Positions 26,301 to 35,239 of a stretch of 64,000 bases of DNA are shown piece by piece. This DNA is from Cyrtodaria siliqua (taxonomy: Eukaryota > Mollusca > Bivalvia > Adapedonta > Hiatellidae). Numbering within the stretch: position 1 is the first letter of the stretch; each line of letters starts with the position of its first letter. A program made the position numbers and the translations under genes. The stretch is taken from positions 248,001 through 312,000 of the forward strand of contig JAWPHD010001288.1 in NCBI GenBank assembly GCA_037043455.1, in the 5' to 3' direction. Below the pieces are notes generated by a model that was not told the origin of the DNA, did not search any database, and worked only from the letters and a program-made list of their open reading frames with translations.

Positions 26301-29300
26301 CATTTTAACTGGCAACTATATTTGTGGATGTGTTTGACACAATTAAGTGACTATTTTGCATAGAAACATTGCAATTAGTTGATCATTAGGAATATCTACA
26401 TTTGAACAAAAATGGTCCAATTCAAATAACAATTTATAAATGCGATCAAATGAACTGTTCATCCAAATGTTTCACCATACCACATGTTTCAGTTTACAAT
26501 ATAAGAGCACGATTTTCATGTGTATCATGAAAAGAAAATCTTTGCTTTTACAATGGTGTAAATTTGAATGATGTGATAAAATGGCTTTATATTTCATTCA
26601 GAAATGATGTCTCGTCTGCACTCACTGGATAAATAGACTATTCTATGGACCAATTTATTTCACATACAAAACAACTTAGTAAAATTGTACCAGACTTTTC
26701 AAATACTAAGCGCACAATTTCTGCCATATAATTATTCTTTCTAATATTATGTTCACATCAATAGTGTTGAATTACTATCATGTACTATATGGTTGACATT
26801 GCTTGAGCCTAAAATACTTATTTGGTTTAAAAATTCACTTGACCACATCCCATCGATTTTTGATTTTTTTTTTCAAAGATGGCTGACCAATTGTCCTTAA
26901 AACGCTTGTCAGAGTGCATTTGAAAATAATTTGAAGACTTCTAATGGGACTGGAATGAAACTTTACACAGTGGTAGAGAGCAATGAGCGGCCACTGTGTA
27001 GGTTTAAATGAAACTTCACAGATGTTTTCTGCACAGTATCAGAGATGAAACAGATGTGATCAGTATCGGAGAAAGCATAATCACAACCTTATTTCAGTAT
27101 TTGTGTCAGCCACAGGCACATTTCTAGTTTATAATTTACATAGTTACTTTTCAGTCCCTCACTTAGTGACAAGCACTGTAAGGCAAAACTCCTGATTATA
27201 ATCAGCAGAATCTTACGTACAAATAAAGCAGTTGTTAACAGGTTAATTTATAAAAGAGGGGTTAAGGTATATATATATAAACCATAGATGCATTGTACAG
27301 AGATACGTAATAATTACGGTGAATGATTTCAGTGTATCTACGTACCTCACCAAATACCTGCTGGGAACGAATCCAATACAGGAATAGGAAAGAGGAACAA
27401 AACATTTCATTGGTAACTAGTGATTTGATTTATATCAAAAATAAATTTATTTATGGTAGTAAGGATGATGAATGGCATATTATGCATGTGAACGGTAACA
27501 ACATGCTGTCTGGCAAGACGATACAGAGAGGGGTGGATTCAAGGGTCAGCGCACCTGGCGCATTTTATTATTTAGAGTTGCGCCCACCTTAAACTGAAAC
27601 AACGTGTGTGCATGTATTTTGGTTGTTCATTGTTTCAAGTTGTGCTCCCACCCTTAATCTAAAATGTTGTATCTGCTCTTGAGAGAGGAAATAACACGGA
27701 GGTGGAAAATCCTAAAAATATCATATATGTACTTTCATTTGTGCATTTAACTGACTAACTGTAACTGTACAGAAATTGTGCATTTAACTGACAAACTGTA
27801 ACTGTACAGAAATTGTACATTTAACTGACTAACTGTAACTGTACAGAAATTGTACATTTACATGTAACTGACAAACTAACTGTACAGAAATTGTACATTT
27901 AACTGACTAACTGTAACTGTACAGAAATTGTGCATTTAACTGACAAACTGTAACTGTACAGAAATTGTACATTTAACTGACTAACTGTACAGCAATTGTA
28001 CATTTACATGTAACTGACAAACTGTAACTGTACAGAAATTGTACATTTAACTGACTAACTGTAACTGTACAGAAATTGTGCATTTAACTGACTAACTGTA
28101 ACTGTACAGAAATTGTACATTTAACTGACTAACTGTACAGCAATTGTACATTTAACTGACAAACTTGTTCATTTAACTGACTAACTGTAACTGTACAGAA
28201 ATTGTACATTTAACTGATTAACTGTACAGAAATTGTACAGTTAACTGACTAACTGTACAGAAATTGTTGTTTCGTAAAATAAAAGTCTGCAAACAGTCTC
28301 AAATTAAAGAAAACTGTATTTTAAATGCATTGATATTAAAATCAAAATATTTCTAAAAAGACGGACGAGTGCATATTTATTATTTTGTAGCTATTTCCCA
28401 GATACTGGAAGCGTAGAACTTTCAGATTTCACACTTTTGTAAACATCTGTAAGACAGCAACATGTTCGTAACAAAAGGAGGTTATATGAATAACTTCTTC
28501 TTGCACTTATTAAATTTACATTGAAGTTTTATTAGCTCTAAAGATCAGCAGAGCTTATGCCGTGTTGCGGCGTCCGTCTGTCCGTAAACTTTTTTTGTAG
28601 CGACTACTCCTCTGAAACTACGTAGTTGATTTTCATGAAACTTCACAGGAATGTTGCTCTTGATGTCTTATTGATCCTAGCAAAATTTTAGGTCGGCCCG
28701 ATATTCAAGATGGCCACCACGGCTAAATATAGATTTTTAAAAAACAAGTTTGAAGCGACTACTTCTTAAAAAATTAAGGGATATTGATATGGGACTTTTT
28801 CTAAAATGATCAGCATGAAATGGTGTTGATCCTTGTCGAAAATTAGTTTGATTCAACATTAAACATGACGGACGAAAATTAGTTTGATTCAACATTAAAC
28901 ATGGCTGCCAGCGGCCATCTTTGTTTACATCAAGTTATATAGTAAAACCTTGTAGCGACTACTCCTCTGAAACTACTTCACGGATTTTCATGAAACTTCA
29001 CAGGAATGTTGCTCCGGATATCTTATTGATCCTAGCAAAATTTTAGGTCATCCGGAAATTCAAGATTGCTGCCACGGCTAAAAATAAATTTTTAAAAAAC
29101 AAGTTTGTAGCGACTACTTCTTGAAAACTATCAGTGATATTGCTATATGACTTATTCTAATATGATCAGCATGACATGTTGTTGGTTCTTTAAAAATGGC
29201 TGCCGCGGCCATCTTTGTTTACATAGAGTTATATGGTAAAAACTTGTAGTGACTACTCCTCTAAAACTACATGACAGATTTTCATGAAACTTCACAGGAA

Positions 29301-31134
29301 GGTTGATCTAGCTTTCAAAAACTTATCAGTAGAGATTCAAGGTCATTGACCTCTTGTTATATGTGCCAGACAGCTCTAAAGCATTGCAGCCATGTCCCAT
29401 GTACACATTTCTAGTTCAGTGTATTTATATGAATTATTATTCAACTAAAAGCAAATTATGCCTTTGAGCATTTGAGTTTTAAATGATAACACCTAGATAA
29501 ATAGTTTTTTTCAGGCATATTAAAGATTCCTCTCAAACAGTGTTATGTTATTTTCAGCAATATCTTCAGGACCTAAACAAACTTCATGAAAGTTGGTTGA
29601 TGAAGGATGATAACTCCAACCTGCCTAATACTCGAGTCGTGGTGAGGAGTTATTTATTTGGTGCCTATATGTTGCCTTTTATGCTTTTTTCTTGATAAGC
29701 ATTTGCCAATATGTCATCAACAAATGGCGAAAAAACATGGCAAATTAGCCAAACTTACCCTGTTTTGGTTGATAAAGGGAAATCATTTTAATATTTTATT
29801 GACCAATAATTTGCAATTTTAAAATACTGAGGTATGTTCAGTTTTTGACAAGCCTTTTTCCAAAAGATAAAAAAGAGACGTGTGTTAGTTTTCTGGTGGC
29901 AGCAATTGTGTCGAGATTAAGTTTAGTGTTTAGATCTTTTTCTTAAAAAACGTACGCAATAACGACTTTATACTTTGGTTATAGTTGTATCTTTGGTACT
30001 ACAACTCAACAAAACATACCAATATAGCCGATGCGACTCTCTAGGCAAAAGGTAGATAACTAGATATAATATAAAATTTAAGATTTTTGTTTAGATCATT
30101 TATCTTTCAGAACCATTGAGATTCAAACCCAGTATGAATTTAGCAAGCTATGTAATTGTGACTAATGTTCAATTCATGTTGGTATTAAACAAGGTCATTA
30201 ATAGACCACCATTATTTTTTTTAATATAGTTCTGTTTCTCAAATTACATGCAGACAATCGACCATAAATAGGTGGTATATTAAACATGAGCTGTATCCAC
30301 TTGTACGTCGTTTATGTTTGTAGTGTAAGCGAGACCTATAATTCGGTAGAATTCCGTATTCCCAAGTCACTGTTTTATAGTAAACCGAGTATTTTTTCGA
30401 AAACTAAAGAAGTATCCTTATTGCTCATTTCACGTCTTAAAATTAAAAAATCTGTAATTATTCATTTGTGTCATTCATCAGTTGTACGTATTATTGAATA
30501 AAAATGTTCTTTGCTCACAAAGCAAGTACTTCTCAATGCCTTTAGGCAGCAACTGAATTAATACTTCTGATTTATACAACTAAAACTTGCAGTCTGCTGG
30601 ACCAACATTTTTCATAATAAATGATTAAGTGGGCTTCAACATCTACGACACTAAGCCCGTTATGATGGTTTAATTTATATTTGGATAGACATCCAAACAC
30701 ATGAAAATTAGTGGGGGCTATGCTCATATTTTCAAAAATGCTTTCACAAATGACTTCCATATTTTATTTGTTGATTACTAAGATCGTACAAAAACATTTC
30801 GTCATATTTCTGATGACCTGCACCCACAAGGTCAAGGTCACACACTTGGAAATTTTGTGTTTAGCAGGGGCATCAGTCAAATATCCGACATTAATAGTTA
30901 TTCCAGTCGCTTAAAGGAACCAGAGAAATATATTTCTATTTGTAAGAGTTTCTCATCCCTATATTCTCTCTCAGTGTGTGACCAAGAAATACCATTTGTG
31001 ATGTTGGACATAAATTAACTTGTTTGTTACAGGTTATTGATGGGGACCACGACATACAGACCATGGAGGAGACTTACAGACAGCTGAAATCAAAGATCTT
31101 GTTTGACTGTGAGCGTAACACCAATCCAGCTTGA
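8318..31134 (+). CDS. TK2: Thymidine kinase 2-like mitochondrial deoxynucleoside kinase (10 exons, complete)
   Basis: Exons: 8318-8369, 9676-9734, 12215-12292, 15173-15226, 15974-16063, 19244-19317, 24823-24911, 27333-27412, 29558-29641, 31033-31134. Every junction is GT/AG and every phase agrees, giving 762 nt or 253 residues plus TGA (human TK2 is about 265 residues and also has 10 exons). The protein shows a P-loop GNIGSGKT (residues 42-49), the catalytic EEP...W block (E67, W72), substrate-pocket residues around Y85 and Q96, the LMERS block (117-121), FVENLY, LSDWF, VYLRTSP and an arginine-rich LID (R178, R182, R184). The family phosphorylates thymidine and deoxycytidine for mitochondrial dNTP salvage. 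The N-terminus is basic with one acidic residue in the first 32, which suggests a presequence. Residue 32 is a second in-frame Met that could start a cytosolic form. The Kozak context at 8318 is good (accaccATG). TK2 rather than dCK is favoured by length and motif wording; invertebrate dNK is the alternative name. Confidence 0.93.
8902..9562. mobile_element. MITE-like TIR element, 661 bp, in TK2 intron 1
   Basis: Ends GGCCACAAAAAATTAATTAC and the inverse GTAATTAATTTTTTATGGC continue through 'ggttctcaggcc'. ATAA flanks both sides (8898-8901, 9563-9566). It has no transposase; frames inside are incidental. Confidence 0.7.
9676..9734 (+). CDS. TK2: TK2 exon 2
   Basis: It follows 'tattttacag' and ends AAC|gtaagt. 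It encodes residues 18-37, open from the acceptor, with an internal Met at residue 32. A fold-back repeat begins 35 bp after its donor. Confidence 0.75.
9770..9946. repeat. Fold-back element just after TK2 exon 2
   Basis: Two arms of about 80 bp ('taagaaataaaatatttcca' ... inverse 'tggaaatattttatttctta') flank a short loop. They are continuous through 'ggtttatattgt' and 'ggacttga'. The hairpin would form 35 nt into intron 2 of the TK2 pre-mRNA. Confidence 0.8.
10600..11137. repeat. Fold-back MITE, diverged copy of the 59.1-kb TTAA family
   Basis: Both arms match 59131-59648: 'tatgacctattaaaaatttg', 'aacataaacggaggcgg', and the right terminus 'gtgcatcaacccctttaa'. The left terminus is too decayed to show its TTAA. 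Confidence 0.7.
11311..11385 (+). repeat. tRNA-like SINE head in TK2 intron 2
   Basis: 'gccgcggtggcctattggat' resembles acceptor plus A box. TTCAA/TTGAA flank an anticodon-like CTCGTAA, and 'ggttcaacc' is a B box. The anticodon loop is enlarged and the acceptor stem is unpaired, so it is SINE-derived rather than a working tRNA. Confidence 0.5.
11470..12163 (+). mobile_element. 3' end of a CR1/L2/Jockey-like LINE with (ATTC)n tail
   Basis: A frame ending at 11667-11669 reads VWNSIPSYIRECTSLKTF, the common C-terminal wording of LINE reverse transcriptase ORFs. A 3' UTR follows with 'gagggccccaagggagatta' and the complementary 'gggtcaccctc', ending in an ATTC microsatellite (12118-12162). The ORF end is duplicated in tandem: 11470-11668 and 11669-11822, about 199-bp period. 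It is 5'-truncated and lies in TK2 intron 2. Confidence 0.75.
12118..12162 (+). repeat. (ATTC)n microsatellite at LINE 3' end
   Basis: About ten ATTC units with one ATTT, forming the tail of the LINE fragment. Confidence 0.95.
12215..12292 (+). CDS. TK2: TK2 exon 3 (P-loop)
   Basis: It encodes residues 38-63, with VCIEGNIGSGKTTF as the nucleotide-binding P-loop. Acceptor 'tgtttag', donor 'gtaaat', phase 0/0. Confidence 0.95.
12817..12961. mobile_element. Small MITE with GGGCTATTCCA termini
   Basis: Terminal inverted repeats 'gggctattccagtaaaacat' and the inverse 'atgttttaatggaatagccc'. It is the same family as 16297-16450. Terminus and a 3-bp flank (tcg/tca) suggest a PIF/Harbinger-type MITE. 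Confidence 0.6.
13231..15098. mobile_element. TTAA-flanked element carrying two tandem arrays
   Basis: Termini AGGGACACACGGC and the inverse GCCGTGTGTCCT are each flanked by TTAA (13227-13230, 15099-15102). Inside are about five monomers of roughly 165 bp at 13300-14030 ('ttgtccggactagttctcct', 'tttggcagagttatggccct'). A second array of about 160-bp monomers at 14170-14840 has 'ccgatcttgatgaaacttg'. The second is bounded by 'gacgggacgtattatgtg' and 'gacgggcgtatattgtg'. There is no transposase. It lies in TK2 intron 3. Confidence 0.65.
15173..15226 (+). CDS. TK2: TK2 exon 4 (catalytic Glu)
   Basis: It encodes residues 64-81 with INEEPVKVWRDF, the catalytic glutamate and substrate-stacking tryptophan block. 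Donor 'gtaggt', phase 0/0. Confidence 0.95.
15555..15810. repeat. Palindromic repeat, inverted copy at 24.5-24.7 kb
   Basis: 'gagttggttgatttaaacat' and 'tactctaacttccaataact' recur inverted at 24520-24715. The block is itself partly self-complementary ('gtagcatg' ... 'catgctac'). Confidence 0.6.
15974..16063 (+). CDS. TK2: TK2 exon 5
   Basis: It encodes residues 82-111, including LYEDPARW and the TFQSLVQLTLL helix that supplies the base-recognition glutamine. Acceptor 'tttccag', donor 'gtatac', phase 0/0. Confidence 0.95.
16297..16450. mobile_element. Small MITE, GGGCCATTCCATTGAACATAC termini, TAA flanks
   Basis: Inverse ends 'gggccattcc' and 'ggaatagccc' are flanked by TAA on both sides, consistent with a Harbinger-type 3-bp duplication. 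It is the same family as 12817-12961. It lies in TK2 intron 5. Confidence 0.6.
16640..16786 (+). repeat. 21-bp minisatellite, seven copies
   Basis: The unit is gtttgtatgatgatgtcata plus one base. Variants carry tgacgtca or tgatgtca. The 21-bp period keeps frames open on the minus strand, giving repetitive TSSYKHM-type or IIQTYDI-type frames that are not genes. Confidence 0.9.
17231..19204 (+). repeat. Hairpin-bounded array element (about 325-bp monomers) in TK2 intron 5
   Basis: The 5' hairpin 'agctctactggccaaaggcc' is followed by 'aggagggcttatgcgat' and gtccgtcgtccgtc. About five monomers contain 'catctcctccgaaaccactt', 'aaatatcatatacatgttcc' and 'tccaagatggccaccatggc', and one is shortened. 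It ends in the hairpin 'acaggccctcttgggcctct' with 'tgtt'. Confidence 0.85.
19244..19317 (+). CDS. TK2: TK2 exon 6
   Basis: It encodes residues 112-135 plus two bases, with VRLMERS and FVENLYN. Acceptor 'ctttcag', donor 'gtaagt', ending in phase 2. Confidence 0.95.
19547..20748. mobile_element. TA-flanked TIR element, 1.2 kb, in TK2 intron 6
   Basis: Termini CCGTATTTTACCTTTTATAG and the inverse CTATACAAGGTAAAATACGG continue into 'tacgcacccc'. A TA flanks each end. The flanking repeat is also found uninterrupted at 14.95-15.1 kb ('cattaagtaatatgcaaaaa'), giving a paralogous empty site. A TA duplication fits Tc1/mariner-pogo. No transposase is seen. Confidence 0.75.
20965..23203 (+). repeat. 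Mosaic hairpin-bounded array element with two monomer families
   Basis: Two 5' hairpins occur in series ('actgatcaaagatcag', then 'tctactggccaagggccagc'). About six monomers of roughly 160 bp follow ('cgataggg.cttcatttttc', 'cagcggagttatggcccttg') to about 22110. Then six monomers of the other family appear ('ggatgatcagtaccaagcct', 'ggcagagttatggcccttta'). It ends in the 3' hairpin 'aggccctcttgggcctcttg'. It lies in TK2 intron 6. Confidence 0.85.
23204..24508 (+). repeat. Array element with about 370-bp 'gtagcgactacttcttg' monomers
   Basis: Copies carry 'gaaactactt', 'atttttaaaaaacaagtttg', 'aaaatgatcagcatgacatg' and 'catctttgtttacatagagt'. It ends 'cttcaaggtcattgacctct' and 'tgtttt'. It has no 5' hairpin of its own and abuts the preceding element. 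Confidence 0.8.
24520..24715. repeat. Inverted copy of the 15.6-kb palindromic repeat
   Basis: It contains 'tactctaacta' with its near-inverse and 'gatgtttaaatcaaccaact', the reverse complement of the copy at 15555. It ends about 107 bp before TK2 exon 7. Confidence 0.6.
24823..24911 (+). CDS. TK2: TK2 exon 7
   Basis: One base completes Asn136. It then encodes residues 137-165 with the conserved LSDWFGWIVR helix and KIDLI strand. Acceptor 'actgcag', donor 'gtatgt'. Confidence 0.95.
25338..26192 (+). repeat. Hairpin-bounded array element, short, in TK2 intron 7
   Basis: The 5' hairpin 'agctttactggccgaagacc' is followed by 'agtagggcttatgcca'. Decayed 160-bp monomers follow ('gctcggacgagtttgaaaac'). 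A block then ends 'aggacctcttgttt' at about 26030, and a separate terminus 'catccacaggccctcttgtt' lies at about 26192. A shared end block ('gatgaaacttcacagatgtt') recurs at 27.0 kb. Confidence 0.65.
27333..27412 (+). CDS. TK2: TK2 exon 8 (LID)
   Basis: Two bases complete Val166. It then encodes YLRTSPNTCWERIQ and RNRKEEQNISL, the arginine-rich LID over the phosphate donor. Acceptor 'gatttcag', donor 'gtaact'. Confidence 0.95.
27739..28267 (+). repeat. 37-bp minisatellite with 31-bp and longer variants
   Basis: The unit combines 'acatttaactgactaactgt' and 'aactgtacagaaattgt'. About 15 copies are present. Some lack 'aactgt' (31 bp) and some insert 'acatgta'. It lies in TK2 intron 8. Confidence 0.92.
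28532..29358 (+). repeat. Complete 'gtagcgactactcctctg' array element, TK2 intron 8
   Basis: The 5' end is 'agctctaaagatcagcagag', 'cttatgccgtg' and gtccgtctgtccg. Two and a bit monomers match 23.2-24.5 kb. The 3' end is 'caaggtcattgacctcttgt'. It ends about 200 bp before TK2 exon 9. Confidence 0.85.
29558..29641 (+). CDS. TK2: TK2 exon 9
   Basis: It encodes residues 193-220: QYLQDLNKLHESWLMK, the family YL..L...HE.WL helix, then a strand ending RVV. Acceptor 'ttttcag', donor 'gtgagg', phase 0/0. Confidence 0.95.
31033..31134 (+). CDS. TK2: TK2 exon 10 (C-terminus and stop)
   Basis: It encodes residues 221-253, beginning VIDGDHDIQTMEETY, where family members have VIEAD or VLDAD, and ends in TGA at 31132-31134. 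Acceptor 'gttacag'. I saw no AATAAA in the next few hundred bases, so the 3' UTR end is not placed. Confidence 0.93.
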   Translation, partial: VIDGDHDIQTMEETYRQLKSKILFDCERNTNPA

Positions 31135-31239
31135 TCAGACACTATTCCAGTTGAATGATTGAATATGAAGTATAAGGCTTTATCTGTGGTATATAAATGT
31201 CTACAGGCTAGTCTACTGATGAACTTTGTGTGACAAATG

Positions 31240-31610
31240 GGAAGAGTCTGTAGGCTAGTTGATTTCTTTTTTGTGTCGCCAGTCAGTCTGTCACGAAAAC
31301 TTAACGTTGGCTATAACTTTCTCATTTCTTGATATTTCTTCATCAATCTTTCAATATATACTCATCATCGACATGACCATACTAAAATATAAAGGTCAAG
31401 GTCACACTGAAGGTCATTATATGGGTTAAATACTCAATATTTTCTTCACGAAAACTTAATGTTGGCTATATATAACTTTCTCATTTTTTGATACTTTCAA
31501 TATATACTCATCATCGACATGACCATACTAAAATATAGAGGTCAAGGTCACACTGAAGGTCATTATATGGGTTAAATACTCATTTTCTCTTCACGAAAAC
31601 TTACTCCGGT
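31240..31610 (+). repeat. Two-copy tandem repeat, about 165 bp
   Basis: Both copies share 'tcttcacgaaaacttaa.gt', 'tatactcatcatcgacatga' and 'aggtcaaggtcacactgaag'. It lies just past the TK2 stop codon. Confidence 0.8.
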
Positions 31611-31611
31611 C

Positions 31612-31860
31612 ATGTGTTGGTGCGCCTTAAAACTCCAATTCAATTCAATTCAGTTTGTCAAGATCATTTATCTGGGTCTTAAAAACCTTGTCATACTGAT
31701 AAAGCGCCGACAGGCAACACACGTGTTCTGCCGAACACCCATCTAGTTCAAATTCTGAGTCTGTGTTGTCGTTGCGTTGTAAACCTTCTCGCCTCTCAAC
31801 TTGTATGTGAGGAACTGTCGATTCTTATGGATGGCGGGAGGTGTACTGCATAAAAATAAT
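31612..31860 (-). repeat. Partial copy of the 'gcaccaacacatga' dispersed repeat
   Basis: 'tcatgtgttggtgcgcctta' followed by 'aattcaattcaattcag' matches, inverted, the terminus of repeats at 39.64 and 47.6 kb. Confidence 0.5.
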
Positions 31861-31989
31861 GTAAAACATCATACATTTTCAAATTCTATACAAAGTTAAT
31901 GAGGGTTTATTGCCAAAAGGTGATCAAGTTCCTTGTTTTACATAGCCATCAACTTTGTTCATCGTCTTCGTCGCCATCCTTCACACTTT

Positions 31990-32420
31990 AACTTGCAACC
32001 TAATCATGGCCATCCATAACTGGAAAAGTATATGACTATGTTTATAAAATTTCACACGCATCTTTACCTCAAGGGATGTCGTTACATATGTCCAATTACT
32101 CTGGAACTTACATTTTGGCAGAGGTATGGCCGTTTTCATAAATGTTTAACTTGCAACCTAACCAAGCTCATAACTGACCATAACTTGAACAGTATTTGAC
32201 CTATGTTAAATAATAATGAAACTTCATGCACAGTCTTCGTCTTGTTCCAAGGAATGTTGTTACCCATGACCAGTAACTCTGACTTCCATTTTGGCCGAGT
32301 TATGCCCCTTTTCAGACACAACCTGCAACCTAACCTCATAACTTGGCAAAATATTGACCTAGGGTCATAGGACTTTATACAGTTTTTCTATATCAGTTAT
32401 TCAATGCAGAGTTCTGCCCC
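31990..32420 (+). repeat. Decayed tandem repeat, about 150-170 bp
   Basis: Copies share 'taacttgcaacctaa', 'gaaacttcat/aaatttcac', 'gttac..atg.cca.taact' and 'ttttggc.gag.tatg'. Two and a half units. Confidence 0.6.
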
Positions 32421-32565
32421 TTTCCATAAACTTCCATTCTTCATGAAGGATTGCACCCCATGTCCTCAAACTTTATAGTCCTTGCTGAAATAAGCACATG
32501 GCAGACGATGCAAGTGTTCCGTGGAGTACTACAGGTAATGAAATATTGCTGTACATAACAGACAG

Positions 32566-32754
32566 ATGTTGACAGAAATTTACAACTTAGCACACCAAAA
32601 TAAGGACATCAAGTCAGACCAGTGGATTTACAGCTGGTATGAATCATCGAAAGCCCGATGGTTGAGATGTGTAATGGAGACGCCATGGGGGAAAGTGTAC
32701 AGTCCTACATTCATAACAGTAACCATGGTTTTCAGCATTTTACTTCCAAACTGA
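32566..32754 (+). CDS. Small open frame, hypothetical
   Basis: This 62-residue frame between TK2 and METTL1 is rich in Trp and Tyr, with DQWIYSWYESS and a hydrophobic C-terminus. No domain is recognised. It could lie in an extended TK2 3' UTR or be part of a repeat. There is no clear promoter or splice context. Confidence 0.15.
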   Translation: MLTEIYNLAHQNKDIKSDQWIYSWYESSKARWLRCVMETPWGKVYSPTFITVTMVFSILLPN

Positions 32755-33394
32755 AATAACGACAAGTGTGTATTTATTCCATGGTTGATAATTTAGCATT
32801 CTAAGCAGACATTGTTTTCATATTCATCATGGTCTCCTTTATTATCCTGTGCAAAAGGAATTCATTTTTTGGGGGGAGGGGTGTGGGGTTACAAATGGGT
32901 TGCATCATTCACATACATTTTTTAAAACTATAAACCATATTGCTATTATTGTCATTCAAAATTTATATCAGAAAACTGCCAGATTTATATCAGAAAACTG
33001 CCGTATCAACATTTCATTCATCATTTAATAAGCACTTTCTCTATACATTCTGAAGCGAAATGTCTGGTTTATGGAAACTTTCGGATGTTTTTAAACAAAC
33101 ATTTCTGTTATTAATGTTTAGTGTTGTTTTTGCTGATCTTTGAAGTATGTGATTCTAAAAATCACTGTTGAGATTGAAACATTTTTTTTTATATATATAT
33201 ATTTTTTTATATTTTCCATGAAAAATAATTGTGCTTTTACGAAATGTCTACGCATCATATGTACATCGACATTTTTAGCTTTGTATTTTTTCCGAACAAA
33301 ATTGTTTTATGTCATTTTATTATTGAATAAAATATGTTTTACAACAAACAGAATCTCCCTCATTGGAATGTTGAACGTGACATTCTGTTCTTAA

Positions 33395-34031
33395 AGGGAA
33401 TGTAGCGACACAGCCAAACATTTATTATAGAGAGTTCTGAAAAACTTGGAAAAAGATATAAGAATTATCAAAATCGGAAAATAAAAAAAGAAGATATGAC
33501 TATTTGAAGGTTGCTGTAGAACGGATATGGGAGACACCATTTTGAGAACTCTGATGTCATAGTTTTAAATTACCATAACAAACAGGTGGACAAAGTTAAA
33601 AACAGCATACCAAAATAAGAAGACATGATTTACAAATCAGTTTCTGTAATTAACGCATGAGGAAATTTACGAATTTTGCAGTAATAGTTAACACTTACTG
33701 CAATGTATTAATTGTTTTGCATTGTAATTGTTTCAGAAAATACTGTTTTCAGTTTACGAAAAATTGCAAAGATATAAAGCATTATTTCCATTATGTATAC
33801 ATGTTTTTGATATAGTTGCTGTCATTTTCTTCCTATAAATCAGTAAAGTTTCAAATTTATAAATATTCCATATATGGTCATTTAGAACTATGATGTCATA
33901 GCTCTCAGGCCACTTCCATATCCGTTTCAATAAAACCTTCAACTGATCATATCTGATTGTTTATCATCCGATTTTGATCATCTTTCACCCTTTTCTAAGT
34001 TTTTCAGTTTGGCTGTGTCAGTACATTTCCT
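33395..34031. mobile_element. TTAA-flanked fold-back MITE, 637 bp
   Basis: Termini AGGGAATGTAGCGACACAGC and the inverse GCTGTGTCAGTACATTTCCT are each flanked by TTAA (33391-33394, 34032-34035). Inverse similarity continues inward for over 100 bp ('gaaaaacttggaaaaaga', 'tcaaaatcgg'). This fits a piggyBac or Kolobok-type target. It lies between TK2 and METTL1. Confidence 0.8.
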
Positions 34032-34502
34032 TTAACAACACCGTAATTTAGAATCTTTCTGGAACTGAATATCTTTAATATTGATTTGATAGAAAATGTA
34101 CAAGTTTAATGTCAATTTGTTACTGCCCATATTCGATATATTAATTTCTTCTTATATAAATGTCTACACATAGCAAGTTCAATCATGTGTGTGCAATAAA
34201 GTTTTCGATAATAAAATAAATTGCGTGTTTTTCTATTTATTCACCATGACAACATTTCTGTATGACAATGTTAATTGAAAATGTAAATCTGCTGATCTTT
34301 TTGTCGTGATGCAGCATATGTAAAATAGTGTGTGGCGACGGCTCCTTTGTAAATATGTACATGATGTACTTCATACATATTCACGCAACATTTCAGGAAT
34401 ATTGTTTTGATTTGGCCTTCGTAAGATTTAGGTTGGTCAAAATTCCAAGATTGCCAACATATTCAAAATTAGACTTTAAAAGACAATTTTGTGGTAACTA
34501 AT

Positions 34503-34960
34503 GCTAATGGGGTCATTGTCGTATCGTGTACTACAGAAAGGTACCCGGGGTACTACAGAAAGGTACCCGGGGTACATTTATGTTAATGTATACAAAAACG
34601 TACCCGAAAATCTTTGAATTCCAGAAAAGCCCCCAAATATACAGAAATGTACCCAGACAAACAAGATCTCATTGGCAGAATTGAAACAATTGAGAACTTG
34701 ATAAACAACTGCTTAAACAATATTGTTTATCATTAACTATGGCGCTATTGTTCTTAAAACATATTTAGGCTGCCATAGTAATAAAATACAGAACTTATTT
34801 TCGTAAAACCGGAAGTTGTAAATCATCAAACCCCGCGCAAAAAGTTAAACAAATATGCAGCTCGTCATTCAAGAAGAGTTGGTCAAATATTTAGACCAAC
34901 TGCGTTCCTTTAAGGTGAAGGTAGCGGCTTTTAAAAGTGAATCGATTAAACTTGACCCCA
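34503..34960. repeat. Dispersed repeat that carries the empty site for the 4.2-6.9 kb element
   Basis: It shares 'cattgtcgtatcg', 'agaaaggtacccggggtaca', 'aatattgtttatcattaact' and 'ccggaagttgtaaatcatca' with both flanks of the 2761-bp element. It is bounded by 'aatggggtca' and 'tgaccccatc'. Its right third is inverted relative to the 7-kb copy. Confidence 0.75.
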
Positions 34961-35239
34961 TCAGCGTAATTTTCATGAATCTTTGCAGGAATGTTGCTCT
35001 TCCAATTATTTATTAAATCCAGTATTGATTGATGTAATATTGAGAAAGAATACAGCATGACCAGTTAAAGTCAAGGGTCATGACTCGTGTTTATTCTATT
35101 CGGATAAAGCTGGTTTTCAACTTTCCAAGCATTTTTATTACTATTCATAACTCACATGCTTCATCAAAATAATTTGACCAATCAGTGATCAATAAAAAAA
35201 AAGACCTCCACATTCTGGTAGTGGGTAAACTCGTTGTTT

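Noticed and set aside
27739..28267. CRISPR-like array
   Set aside because: Units are contiguous without unique spacers, in a eukaryotic intron.
8318..31134. Deoxycytidine kinase (dCK) as the identity of the plus-strand kinase
   Set aside because: The protein lacks the dCK-type insert and follows TK2 wording in the LMERS, FVENLY and LID blocks.
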